A program made the position numbers and the translations under genes. A stretch of 20,078 nucleotides of DNA from Deltaproteobacteria bacterium. GTDB taxonomy: Bacteria; Desulfobacterota; Desulfobacteria; Desulfobacterales; Desulfatibacillaceae. The DNA is taken from the NCBI GenBank assembly GCA_019308705.1, contig JAFDHW010000003.1, forward strand, positions 1 through 20,078, written 5' to 3'. Shown here one piece after another: positions 1-7,513 of the stretch (its first letter is position 1; each line of letters begins with the position of its first letter). The notes under the pieces were generated by a model. The model had not been told where the DNA came from, made no database searches, and saw only the letters and a list, made by a program, of their open reading frames with translations.

Positions 1-85
1 TATACGGATTTAAACAGGTTAAGTGCCAATGGAAGGGTCCTTGAAAAATGCACGCTGTTTATGTGAGGAATGCTGACATCGGCGA

Positions 86-210
86 AATTTTTCACCCTTC
101 CGGCGAGCCCGATTTCCGCGCTGGCCGCGTTATCGGGGCTCGGCGTACCAAAGTACGCCTTCACCCCTCTCGCCTTGCCAGCACGGAAATCGGCTTCGTG
201 AATAATCCGG
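86..210 (-). repeat. Palindromic repeat element A (nested hairpins)
   Basis: Non-coding stretch with nested dyad symmetry. The outer arms are 111-125 and 177-191, 15 bp with one mismatch, extending with interruptions to 103-199. Inside is a perfect 7-bp hairpin GGCGTAC (142-148), loop CAAA, GTACGCC (153-159). Read on the minus strand it begins CCGGATTATTCACGAA (210-195) and ends GAAGGGTGAAAAATT (100-86). Both blocks recur almost exactly near 18972-19005, and the first recurs at the ends of the element at 7354-7498. It encodes nothing visible. It may be a small interspersed palindromic element (REP/MITE-like) or a structured RNA; which one cannot be told from one window. Confidence 0.6.
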
Positions 211-241
211 GCTAACTATTCGACCTTGTTGAGGATACGCC

Positions 242-433
242 TTGCTGGAAATCCTTCTCGGAATGAAAGCCCTCATCGTCGCCTTCCTGGTTCTGGGGGC
301 CTACCTGTTCTTCAGGCGCGACTACAAGAAGCGTATGGAGGAAAAGGAAAGGCTTGCGGGCGAGGAGTGGGTGTGTGAACACTGCGGCAAGAGGGAATGC
401 GAGTGCAGGCCGCGCAAAGGCGGCCGGGAATAG
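242..433 (+). CDS. Small membrane-anchored Cys-rich protein, unrecognised
   Basis: A 63-residue protein if started at TTG 242, which has a GAGGA ribosome site at 231-235 with six-base spacing. An in-frame ATG at 263 would give 56 residues but has only a weak GGAAA upstream. The N-terminus is one hydrophobic helix (about residues 3-24, ending in FF), followed by a basic, charged linker (RRDYKKRMEEKERL) and a C-terminal cysteine cluster CEHCGKRECEC (C-x2-C-x4-C-x-C) that could bind a metal. The layout suggests an inner-membrane anchor with a small cytoplasmic zinc-ribbon-like tail. I do not recognise the family and assign no function. It lies between repeat element A and the TPR lipoprotein gene and could be transcribed with the latter. 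The hydrophobic-basic-Cys pattern argues that it is real, but the start is uncertain. Confidence 0.55.
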   Translation: MLEILLGMKALIVAFLVLGAYLFFRRDYKKRMEEKERLAGEEWVCEHCGKRECECRPRKGGRE

Positions 434-604
434 CCCGGAAGTCCCGCGGTCTTTATACTGGCATATACCCATGTTATCTTGTTATAAAACCGCGGCTCTT
501 TTGCCGGGGGGCGGGTGCGCCGCAGGCAGGCAAAAGAAGCAGGACGGACAACCAGGGCAATCCCCCGAACAAACAGCAACCGGAGACCCGTTTGGAAGCG
601 CGTC

Positions 605-2530
605 ATGCGATTTCGTCATTCTTGCATGCTCGTTTTGTCCGCCGCGGCCTTCCTTGTGGCGGGCTGCACCGTGGCCCCTGTCCAGGGCACCCAGAACGTG
701 GCCTACTGGCACGGCAAGGGCGCCAGGTCCTTGTTCAACGAACGCTACGCCGAGGCGTTGGAGTATTTTAAAAAAGCCGGCGAACTGGGCGGGCCCCGGG
801 CGGAGGTGCAAAACGGCGTCGGCGCGGCCCTGTACGGCCTGGGCAGGAACCAGGAAGCGGTTCGGCATTTCACCAGGGCGCTTGAGCTCGACCCCCGCCT
901 GGCGGTGGCCTGGTACAACCGCGGCAACGCCCTTCGCGCCCTTGGCCGGGGCGAGGAAGCCCTGGCGGATTACGACCAGGCCCTTTCCCTGGCCCCCGGG
1001 CAGGTCAAAGTGCTTTTGAGCAGGGCCTCGCTCCTGGCGGAGCAGAGGCGGCTGGGCCGGGCTGAGGCGGACGTCACCGCCGCGCTCTCCATCCAGTCGC
1101 ACCACGCCAAGGCATGGCGGGTGCTGGGCTCCATCCGCTTGCAGGCCGGGAATTTCTCCGGCGCGGACGAGGCCTTCACCCGGGCCATGGAAGAGACCGG
1201 GGCCACGGCCGAACTCCTGGCCGCGCGGGGCGACGCCCGCACCTTTTCGGGAAACATCTCCGGGGCCCTGGCGGACTATTCCCGGGCCCTGAAAATGAAC
1301 TCCCGCCTGACCCGCGCCTACCTGGGCCGCGGCCATGCACTCATGCGGGCCGGGGGCTACGTCGACGCCCTTGCCGCCTTCACTTCGGCCATCAGCCTGG
1401 AGCCGGAAAACGACGAGGCCTTCCGGGGCCGGGGCCGGACTTGGCAGAAGAAGGGCGACCTTGAAAGCGCCCTGGAGGATTTGGACCGCGCCGTTGCGCT
1501 GGACCCGGGGGACGCGGAAAACCACGTGGCCCGCGCCGCGGTCTATGCCTGTCTCGGCCGGTGGGAGGAGGCGGCGAAGGACTACACCGCGGCGCTTACG
1601 GAAAAGGGCGACAGCGCCTCGTTGTACATCTCCCGCGGGCTTGCCCGGGCGAAAGGCGGCGACACCGCCGGGGCGCTCGAGGACTACGAGAACGCCCTCG
1701 CCATCGACCCTGCGGCCGCCGGAGCCTATTTCAACCGGGCGGCTCTCCGCCTGCGAACCGGCGACGTGGACCGGGCCATCGCCGACTACACCAAGGGGCT
1801 GGAGCTGGAGCCCAAGAACGGCACGGGATACATGGGCCGGGGCGCCGCGTACGAAGAAAAGGGAGACCTTTCCCGGGCCGTGGTGGACTACACGCGAGCC
1901 GCGGAGGTGCTGCCCGGCGATTCCGAGCCCCTGGCCAGGAAGGCCCGGGCCCGGTTTCTGCGGGGCGACGTCTCCGGCGCCCTGGATGACCTCAAGAAGG
2001 CCATGCGCATCGACCCCGGCCGGGCCTCCCTGTACGCCCTCAGGGGAAGGATATGGAACGCCAGGGGCGATCACCGCCGGGCGGCTTCGGACTACGCCAT
2101 GGCGGTGAAGCTCGATCCGGGCGACGCCACCGCCCTCGTGGGCCTGGGCATCGCCCACGTCCGCCTGGGCCGGCTGGACCGGGCGGCCGCGGATTTCGAC
2201 CGCGCCCTGGAAAGGGACCCGGACCTGGTGGAAGCCATGCAGGGGCTGGCCTGGATTTTGGCCACCGCCCCGGACCGGGAACTGCAAAACGGCTCCAGGG
2301 CCCTGCGCCTGGCCAAGAGGGCCCTTGCGGCCGAGAACAGCGCCCGGTCCCACGACGTCCTGGCCGCGGCCCTGGCCCAGACCGGGGACTATGCCGGGGC
2401 CGTGGCCCACCAGCAGATCGCCATAAACATGCTGGAACAAGGGCCGGAACCCGACGAAAAGGCCCTGAAGGCGTTCCGCCGGAGGCTTGTGACCTACCGC
2501 CAGAACCGTCCCTGGCGGGACGCCCCCTAG
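605..2530 (+). CDS. TPR-repeat lipoprotein
   Basis: A 641-residue exported lipoprotein. From ATG 605 the protein starts MRFRHSC, runs through a hydrophobic segment and ends in a lipobox LVAGC, so Cys21 would be lipidated. Thr at +2 suggests outer-membrane sorting by the E. coli Lol rule. An upstream in-frame ATG at 515 would add 30 basic residues and spoil the signal peptide, so 605 is preferred. The mature protein is about 17 back-to-back 34-residue TPR units (for example the unit ending ALELDPR), with the usual G-x-ALxDYxxAL-x-LxP spacing. The last two units include LAWILATAPD followed by a SRALRLAKRAL helix, a C-terminal variant common in long TPR proteins. TPR solenoids act as protein-binding scaffolds, so this is probably an envelope assembly or adaptor protein. 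Its partner is unknown. It precedes the LPS export genes but has its own gap from lptF. Confidence 0.85.
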   Translation: MRFRHSCMLVLSAAAFLVAGCTVAPVQGTQNVAYWHGKGARSLFNERYAEALEYFKKAGELGGPRAEVQNGVGAALYGLGRNQEAVRHFTRALELDPRLAVAWYNRGNALRALGRGEEALADYDQALSLAPGQVKVLLSRASLLAEQRRLGRAEADVTAALSIQSHHAKAWRVLGSIRLQAGNFSGADEAFTRAMEETGATAELLAARGDARTFSGNISGALADYSRALKMNSRLTRAYLGRGHALMRAGGYVDALAAFTSAISLEPENDEAFRGRGRTWQKKGDLESALEDLDRAVALDPGDAENHVARAAVYACLGRWEEAAKDYTAALTEKGDSASLYISRGLARAKGGDTAGALEDYENALAIDPAAAGAYFNRAALRLRTGDVDRAIADYTKGLELEPKNGTGYMGRGAAYEEKGDLSRAVVDYTRAAEVLPGDSEPLARKARARFLRGDVSGALDDLKKAMRIDPGRASLYALRGRIWNARGDHRRAASDYAMAVKLDPGDATALVGLGIAHVRLGRLDRAAADFDRALERDPDLVEAMQGLAWILATAPDRELQNGSRALRLAKRALAAENSARSHDVLAAALAQTGDYAGAVAHQQIAINMLEQGPEPDEKALKAFRRRLVTYRQNRPWRDAP

Positions 2531-2601
2531 CCGCGCCCCCGGCCGGTTACGAGGGCGTGCTCCCCACCTTCGTCCCAGCTTGGTGCAGGCTTTTTCCGGG
2601 T

Positions 2602-2630
2602 TTGCATTCACGCACGGATTGGGGGATACT
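2602..2630 (+). promoter_or_regulatory. Candidate sigma-70 promoter for lptF operon
   Basis: The 129-base gap before lptF contains TTGCAT (2602-2607), a 17-base spacer and GATACT (2625-2630), a reasonable -35/-10 pair. It places a start about 20 bases before the lptF ribosome site GGAGGAG (2649-2655). Match to consensus is only partial (3/6 and 4/6), so this is a suggestion based on spacing and position. Confidence 0.35.
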
Positions 2631-2659
2631 CTCCACCGATCTTCCCCCGGAGGAGTCTC

Positions 2660-3850
2660 GTGGGACGCCTGCGCATAACCATCATGGACCGGTATGTTTT
2701 CTTCCGGTTCCTGCCGCCCTTTGCCATCACCATCCTGGTGCTCATGGCGGTGTTTCTCATGACCCGGGTCCTGGACCTCACGGACCTGGTGGTCAACTAC
2801 CGGGTGGGGCTTTTGCCGGTGGCCCTTCTTTTGGCCTACACCCTGCCGTACCTGTTTACCTTCGTGTTTCCCATGGCCTCCATGCTGGCGGTACTGCTCA
2901 CCGTCATGTCCATGAGTTCGGACTCGGAGATCGTGGCCCTGAAGGCCGGGGGCTATTCCCTCTGGACCTTGGCCCGGCCGGTGCTCTTCTTTTGCCTGCT
3001 CACCGCGGCGGCCACCTCGTTCATGGCTATAAAGGCCCTGCCCTGGGGGCGGCTCGCCATGAAGGACCTGGTCTATTCCGTGGCCAGGAAGAACATCGAG
3101 GTGGGCTTGAGCGAGCGGGTCTTCAACGACACCTTCAAGAACGTGGTGCTCTACGTCAACGAGCTGGACGAGAAGAACAAGGTGGTGAAGCACGTGTTCA
3201 TCGAGGACCACAGGAGAAAGGACGTGGTGCTCACCGTCACCGCGCCCGAGGGCAGGCTGGTGTCGGACCCGGAAAAGGGGCTGTGGCAGCTTACCTTGAA
3301 GAACGGATCCATGAACCAAGTGGACGTGGACGAGGGCGCGGTCTACGCCACCTCCTTCGGGTCCTATGATTTGTCCCTGGACCTTTCCCGGGTGCTGGCC
3401 GGCCGCCCCGGCGGCCAGAAGGACGAGGAGGAGATGTCCCTGGCCGAGCTTTCGGCGTTCATGGAGAAAAAGGCCGCCCGGGGCGAAAAGGACGACAAGT
3501 ACTACCTGGCCCTCATGCAGTTGCACAAGAAGTTCTCCATGCCCGCGGCCTGCCTGGTCCTGGGCCTGTGCGCCGTGCCCCTGGGTATCTCCGGCGGCCG
3601 GGCCAGGCGTTCCTTCGGCGTGGGCCTGGGCATCGGGGTCTTCCTCCTGTACTACCTGGTCCTGGCCGCGGGCGAGGTGTTCGGCGAGGCGGGGGTCTAT
3701 CCCCCGGCCATCGGCATGTGGATGCCCAACGTGGTGGTGGGGGCCCTGGGCCTGCACCTGTATTTCCAGGCCGCGGCGGACCGGCGGCGGGAACTTCCCG
3801 CCAGGGTCTTCGCCGCCTTGGCCGGCCGGGTGCGGAGGCTTTTTTCGTGA
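2660..3850 (+). CDS. lptF: LPS export ABC transporter permease LptF
   Basis: A 396-residue LptF/LptG (YjgP/YjgQ) family permease. With LptG and the LptB ATPase it forms the inner-membrane machine that extracts LPS and passes it to LptC and the periplasmic bridge. Three N-terminal membrane segments (about 15-37, 52-80, 103-122) come first, with the family stretch SSDSEIVALKAGG between the second and third. A periplasmic jellyroll-type region (about 123-285) follows, then three more membrane helices (about 291-308, 317-335, 350-368). LHKKFSMPAACLVLGLCAVPLG at the fourth helix is characteristic of the family. The GTG start at 2660 sits five bases after GGAGGAG. Its stop overlaps the lptG start. 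The F versus G label rests on gene order (first of the pair) and overall similarity. lptB, lptA and lptC are not in this window. Confidence 0.9.
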   Translation: MGRLRITIMDRYVFFRFLPPFAITILVLMAVFLMTRVLDLTDLVVNYRVGLLPVALLLAYTLPYLFTFVFPMASMLAVLLTVMSMSSDSEIVALKAGGYSLWTLARPVLFFCLLTAAATSFMAIKALPWGRLAMKDLVYSVARKNIEVGLSERVFNDTFKNVVLYVNELDEKNKVVKHVFIEDHRRKDVVLTVTAPEGRLVSDPEKGLWQLTLKNGSMNQVDVDEGAVYATSFGSYDLSLDLSRVLAGRPGGQKDEEEMSLAELSAFMEKKAARGEKDDKYYLALMQLHKKFSMPAACLVLGLCAVPLGISGGRARRSFGVGLGIGVFLLYYLVLAAGEVFGEAGVYPPAIGMWMPNVVVGALGLHLYFQAAADRRRELPARVFAALAGRVRRLFS

Positions 3851-4920
3851 GCATCCTGTTCCGCTACATATCCGGCTCGCTAGCCAAGAACCTGGCCGGC
3901 GTGCTGGCCGCGGTGGTGGCCGTGTACCTGGCCGTGGACTTCTTCGAGAAGATCGACGATTTCATGGAGGCCGGGGCGGAGCTGTCTCTGGCCGCCAGGT
4001 TCTTCGCCCTGCGCATTCCCTTCGTGGTGGCCCAGGTGGGGCCGGTGGGCGTGCTTTTGGCCGCCCTGGTGGTCTACGGGCTCATGGCCCGGCACAACGA
4101 GATCACCGCCTTTTTGTGCGGCGGAGCGGCCCCGGTGAGGCTGCTGTTGCCCCTGTTCGCCCTGGGCGCGGCCGCCTCTCTGGGTCTGTTGTGCGTTTCC
4201 GAGACCGCCGTGCCCGCGGCCTCCCGCGAGGCCAACCGCATCTGGCACGAAAAGGTGCGCAGGGACACCATCCAGTCCGGCGGCACCCGGGACCTGTGGT
4301 TTCGGGGCGACCGGTTCATCGCCCGGGTGAAGATGTACGTGCCGGAACAGGAAAAAGCCACGGGCATGACCCTGTACTGGTTCGACTCCGACTGGAACCT
4401 GGCGCGGAGGATAGACGCGAAGCGCGCGGCCTACGGGGACGGGACCTGGCGGTTCGGCAAGGCCGTGGACCAGCGCATGACCGGCGGCGTGCCCGAGGTG
4501 TCCATGGAAAGGGATCTTGTTCTTGCGCTGCCCTTCGGAGCGGACGATCTTGCGCGCAACGTGGCCGAGTCCGGCGAGATGACCTTCTCCGAGCTGGCCG
4601 ACTACGCGGAAAAGGTGGCCGCCGAGGGCTACGACGCCTCCCGTTACCGGGTGGACCTGGCCGCCAGGATCTCCTTTCCCTTCGTGTGCCTCATCATGGC
4701 CGTGCTGGGCGGGGGCCTGGCCCTGCGGTCCGTGCGGGGCGCGGGCCTGCCCTGGATCATGGTCCTGGCCGTGGCGCTGGCCTTCGGCTACTGGGTGGTC
4801 CACTCCCTGGCGCTTTCCCTGGGCTACGCGGGAAGGCTGCCGCCCGTGGCCGCCGCCTGGACCGCCAACATCCTGTACGGGGCCCTGGCCGCCACCATCG
4901 CCGGGAGGGTGAAGGGCTGA
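3847..4920 (+). CDS. lptG: LPS export ABC transporter permease LptG
   Basis: A 357-residue second permease half of the LptB2FG transporter. The GTG start at 3847 overlaps the lptF stop in GTGA and has GGAGG at 3834-3838, so the two are probably translationally coupled. The N-terminus FRYISGSLAKN and the DFFEKIDDFMEAG segment at the end of the first membrane helix are typical of LptG. Helices 2-3 flank GLMARHNEITAFLCGG, the cytoplasmic coupling stretch that contacts the ATPase. A periplasmic domain (about residues 125-265) and three C-terminal helices follow. Its 3' end overlaps waaA by one base (TGATG). Length and topology are normal for the family, and nothing looks damaged. Confidence 0.9.
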   Translation: MSILFRYISGSLAKNLAGVLAAVVAVYLAVDFFEKIDDFMEAGAELSLAARFFALRIPFVVAQVGPVGVLLAALVVYGLMARHNEITAFLCGGAAPVRLLLPLFALGAAASLGLLCVSETAVPAASREANRIWHEKVRRDTIQSGGTRDLWFRGDRFIARVKMYVPEQEKATGMTLYWFDSDWNLARRIDAKRAAYGDGTWRFGKAVDQRMTGGVPEVSMERDLVLALPFGADDLARNVAESGEMTFSELADYAEKVAAEGYDASRYRVDLAARISFPFVCLIMAVLGGGLALRSVRGAGLPWIMVLAVALAFGYWVVHSLALSLGYAGRLPPVAAAWTANILYGALAATIAGRVKG

Positions 4921-6227
4921 TGGCGGCCGCTGCACGCCATGGGATCCGTGGGTCCGCGGGAGGCGCTGGTTTCCTCGTCCTTCTCGCCTACAACCTGGCC
5001 CTGGCCGCGGCGGTCCTTTTGGCGGCTCCAGCGGTCCTTTTCCTGTTCTTTGCCCGGGAAAAACGCAAAAAGACCCTCCTTGCCCGGCTGGGGTTCCAGG
5101 ACTACTCGAAGCTTCCCGCGTTCGGCCCCCGGCCCGTGTGGATCCACGCCCTTTCCGTGGGCGAGGTGAACGCCGCCGCCCCCCTGGTGCGCGCGCTTCT
5201 GGAGCAGGGGGGGCGCCCCGTGGTGGCCACGGCCTCCACCCTCACGGGCAGGCGCCGCGCCGGGGAACTCTTCCCCGGGGTGCCGGTGCTGTACTTCCCC
5301 TTTGACCTCCCCTTTTCCGTGAAGCGGGTGGTGGACGCCATAAACCCGGCGGCCTTCGTGCTGGTGGAAACAGACCTGTGGCCCAACCTGCTTTTGACCC
5401 TCAAGCGCAGGGGGGTGCCCGCGGTGCTGGCCAACGGCCGGCTGTCGGACTCCTCCTTTGCCGGATACCGCCGGGCCCGGCGGCTTCTGGCTCCGGCGCT
5501 GTCCGCCTTTTTTGCGGTGGGCGCGGCCACGGAAGAGGACGCCCGGCGCTACGCCGCCCTGGGAGTCCCGGAAGAAAGGATATCGGTCACGGGCAACCTG
5601 AAGTTCGACGCACCGGAGCCCGAACCCCTGACCGTCCCCGGCCTGGACCCCAAGACCCCCTTGGTGGTGGCGGGAAGCACCCATCCCGGGGAGGAGGACC
5701 TGCTGGCGTCCGCCCTTTCCGGCTTGAAGGCCCGCCTCGGCGCGGCCCTGGTGGTGGCCCCCAGGGACCCGGACCGGGCCGGCGCCGTGGCCCGGCTGTT
5801 CAAGGCCCGGGGTTTTTCCGTGTCCCTGTTTTCGGGCTTGGACGGGGGCGCGTTTCCCGACGTGGCCGTGGTGGACAAAATGGGCCTCCTGGCCAGGCTC
5901 TATTCCGCTGGCCGGGTCTGCTTCGTGGGCGGCAGCCTGGCGCCCGAAGGCGGGCACAACCCCCTGGAACCCGCGGCCGCCGGGCGTCCCGTGGTATTCG
6001 GCCCCCACATGGAAGACTTTTCCGAGATCGCCGATACCCTGCTTTCCCGGGGCGCGGCCCTTTCCACGGACGCCCCGGCCCTGGAAAAGGTGCTGGAGCG
6101 ACTCCTTGCCGACCCCGCGGAGGCGGACCGCATGGGCCGGGCCGGGCTTGCCGCCGTACGGGAGAACAGGGGCTCGGTGCAACGCACCCTGGACCTTCTG
6201 ACCCGGGCAGAGGGGGAGGCTCCATGA
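4920..6227 (+). CDS. waaA: 3-deoxy-D-manno-octulosonic acid (Kdo) transferase WaaA
   Basis: A 435-residue monofunctional or bifunctional Kdo transferase (KdtA/WaaA, GT30) that adds Kdo from CMP-Kdo to the lipid A precursor on the cytoplasmic face of the inner membrane. It has an N-terminal membrane anchor (about residues 18-45) followed by basic REKRKKTLLARLGF. The family motif WIHALSVGE puts the likely catalytic base at Glu82. Further family blocks are VETDLWPN (usually ETELWPN, here with Asp), GSTHPGEED in the second Rossmann domain and FVGGSLAPEGGHNPLEPAAAG in the sugar-nucleotide-binding part. The ATG at 4920 shares its A with the lptG stop, and a GGGAGG lies at 4903-4908. The N-terminus is some 15 residues longer than usual. 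The number of Kdo residues added cannot be read from sequence. Confidence 0.93.
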   Translation: MAAAARHGIRGSAGGAGFLVLLAYNLALAAAVLLAAPAVLFLFFAREKRKKTLLARLGFQDYSKLPAFGPRPVWIHALSVGEVNAAAPLVRALLEQGGRPVVATASTLTGRRRAGELFPGVPVLYFPFDLPFSVKRVVDAINPAAFVLVETDLWPNLLLTLKRRGVPAVLANGRLSDSSFAGYRRARRLLAPALSAFFAVGAATEEDARRYAALGVPEERISVTGNLKFDAPEPEPLTVPGLDPKTPLVVAGSTHPGEEDLLASALSGLKARLGAALVVAPRDPDRAGAVARLFKARGFSVSLFSGLDGGAFPDVAVVDKMGLLARLYSAGRVCFVGGSLAPEGGHNPLEPAAAGRPVVFGPHMEDFSEIADTLLSRGAALSTDAPALEKVLERLLADPAEADRMGRAGLAAVRENRGSVQRTLDLLTRAEGEAP

Positions 6228-7351
6228 AGCGCCTGTTCTCCTCCGCCGAAGACGTGGTCCTGGCCCGGTCGCCCGAGGGCGCGCACCCGGTGTGGGAGGC
6301 GCTTTTGGCCTTCATCTCCGTGTTCTACCGGGGGGCGGTGGCCCTCCGGGCGGCCCTGTACCGGCGGGGCGTGTTCAAGAGCACCCGGCTTCCCTGCACC
6401 GTGGTGTCCGTGGGCAACCTCACCCTGGGCGGCACGGGCAAGACGCCCGTGACCATGGCCGCGGCCCGGACGCTTTTGCAAAACGGCTTTTCCGTGGCCG
6501 TCTTGAGCCGGGGCTATGGAGGGAGCCTGTCCAAGAAGGGAGGGATGGTGTCCGACGGGAAAAGCCTTTTGGCCGGTGCATCCCGGGCCGGGGACGAGCC
6601 CCTGCTCATGGCCCGAAGCCTGCCCGGCGTGCCCGTGGCCGTGGGCAGGGACCGGGCGCGGATGGGGAAAGAAGTGCTGCGCCGGTTCGCGCCCCAGGTG
6701 CTCCTTTTGGACGACGGGTTCCAGCACCTGGCCCTTGCCCGCGACGTGGACATCGTGCTGGCGGACGCCTCTTCGCCCCTGGCCAACGGCCGGGTGTTCC
6801 CCCGGGGGCCGCTGCGGGAGCCCGAGGAAAACCTCCTGCGCGCCCACGCCCTGGTCCTCACGCGGGCCAACCCGGAGGACCCGGAGTCCCCGCCCTCCGT
6901 GTGGCCGGAGGACAGGCCCGTGTTTTACGCCTTCCATCGTCCCGTGGGGTGGACCGCGGCCGGAGGGGAGAACTCGCGGTTGACGCCGGGCAGGCACATG
7001 GGATACCAACTGAAGTTTATGCGGGGCAAAAGGCTGGCCGCGTTTTCGGGCATCGCGGACAACCGGGGGTTCTTTTCCACCCTCGGGTCCCTGGGAACTC
7101 CGCCGGTCGTGGCCCTGGAATTTGCCGACCACCACGCGTACGACCCGGCGGACGTGGAGCGCATCGTGGAAAAGGCCCGGGAAGCGGGCGCGGACTGCGT
7201 GGCGACCACGGAAAAGGACCTGGCCCGGCTGGACGGCTGGCCAAGGGAGGCCCCGCCCCTGTTCGCCTTAAGGATCGAGGCCGCGTTCACGGAACCGGAA
7301 GCCTTCGAGCGCTTCCTGGTGCGTTCGGTGAAAGAGGCGATAAACGGTTAA
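6224..7351 (+). CDS. lpxK: Tetraacyldisaccharide 4'-kinase LpxK
   Basis: A 375-residue lipid A 4'-kinase that phosphorylates the disaccharide-1-phosphate precursor using ATP at the inner membrane, just before Kdo addition. An N-terminal amphipathic/membrane segment (about 24-46) precedes the P-loop GNLTLGGTGKTP (residues 64-75). Other LpxK blocks are LSRGYGG, the Walker-B-like LLLDDGFQH, FSGIADNRGFFSTL, EFADHHAY and ATTEKDLARL. The ATG at 6224 overlaps the waaA stop (ATGA) and follows GGGGGAGG at 6212-6219, making it the fourth gene in a tightly coupled lptF-lptG-waaA-lpxK run. It ends in TAA only three bases before palindromic element B, which may mark the end of this transcript or a processing point within it. 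Confidence 0.93.
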   Translation: MKRLFSSAEDVVLARSPEGAHPVWEALLAFISVFYRGAVALRAALYRRGVFKSTRLPCTVVSVGNLTLGGTGKTPVTMAAARTLLQNGFSVAVLSRGYGGSLSKKGGMVSDGKSLLAGASRAGDEPLLMARSLPGVPVAVGRDRARMGKEVLRRFAPQVLLLDDGFQHLALARDVDIVLADASSPLANGRVFPRGPLREPEENLLRAHALVLTRANPEDPESPPSVWPEDRPVFYAFHRPVGWTAAGGENSRLTPGRHMGYQLKFMRGKRLAAFSGIADNRGFFSTLGSLGTPPVVALEFADHHAYDPADVERIVEKAREAGADCVATTEKDLARLDGWPREAPPLFALRIEAAFTEPEAFERFLVRSVKEAING

Positions 7352-7353
7352 CT

Positions 7354-7498
7354 CGGATTATTCATGAGCAATTTTGCCCGAGATCGAATTTTTCTTTCGT
7401 TTCGATCCGTTGGAGCTGTTTTTCGGGTCTTGCGCCAAAGACGGTCTGATTATTGGAGGAATTCTGCCATTCGGGCAAAATTGCTCATGAATAATCCG
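7354..7498. repeat. Palindromic repeat element B (28-bp perfect inverted repeats)
   Basis: A 145-base non-coding element whose ends, 7354-7381 and 7471-7498, are perfect 28-base inverted repeats, each starting CGGATTATTCATGAGC from outside in. The 89-base centre carries a second small dyad, GATCGAA (7382-7388) and TTCGATC (7401-7407). The terminal CGGATTATTCA is shared with elements A and C. TTAA occurs two or three bases outside each end (7348-7351 and 7501-7504), which may be chance or a remnant target duplication. There is no reading frame inside. It lies between lpxK and the ELM1-like gene. As RNA it would form a very stable stem; as DNA it resembles a non-autonomous inverted-repeat (MITE-like) element. 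Confidence 0.8.
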
Positions 7499-7513
7499 GC
7501 TTAAAAAGGTTGC

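Noticed and set aside
434..604. Possible promoter or terminator before the TPR lipoprotein gene
   Set aside because: There is an AT-rich patch (TTATAAAA near 482) and two CCGCGG palindromes, but no paired -35 or stem followed by a U-run that I would defend.
515..604. N-terminal extension of the TPR lipoprotein to ATG 515
   Set aside because: It would place 30 basic residues ahead of an otherwise perfect lipoprotein signal peptide that begins at 605.
482..3757. Very long open frame on the minus strand opposite the TPR gene and lptF
   Set aside because: It is low-complexity Gly/Pro/Arg/His-rich, has no recognisable domain, and lies antisense to two well-supported genes; such frames are common in high-GC DNA.
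4824..6182. Minus-strand open frame opposite waaA
   Set aside because: Composition is that of a GC-rich shadow (His/Gly/Gln-rich), while waaA on the plus strand carries all conserved blocks.
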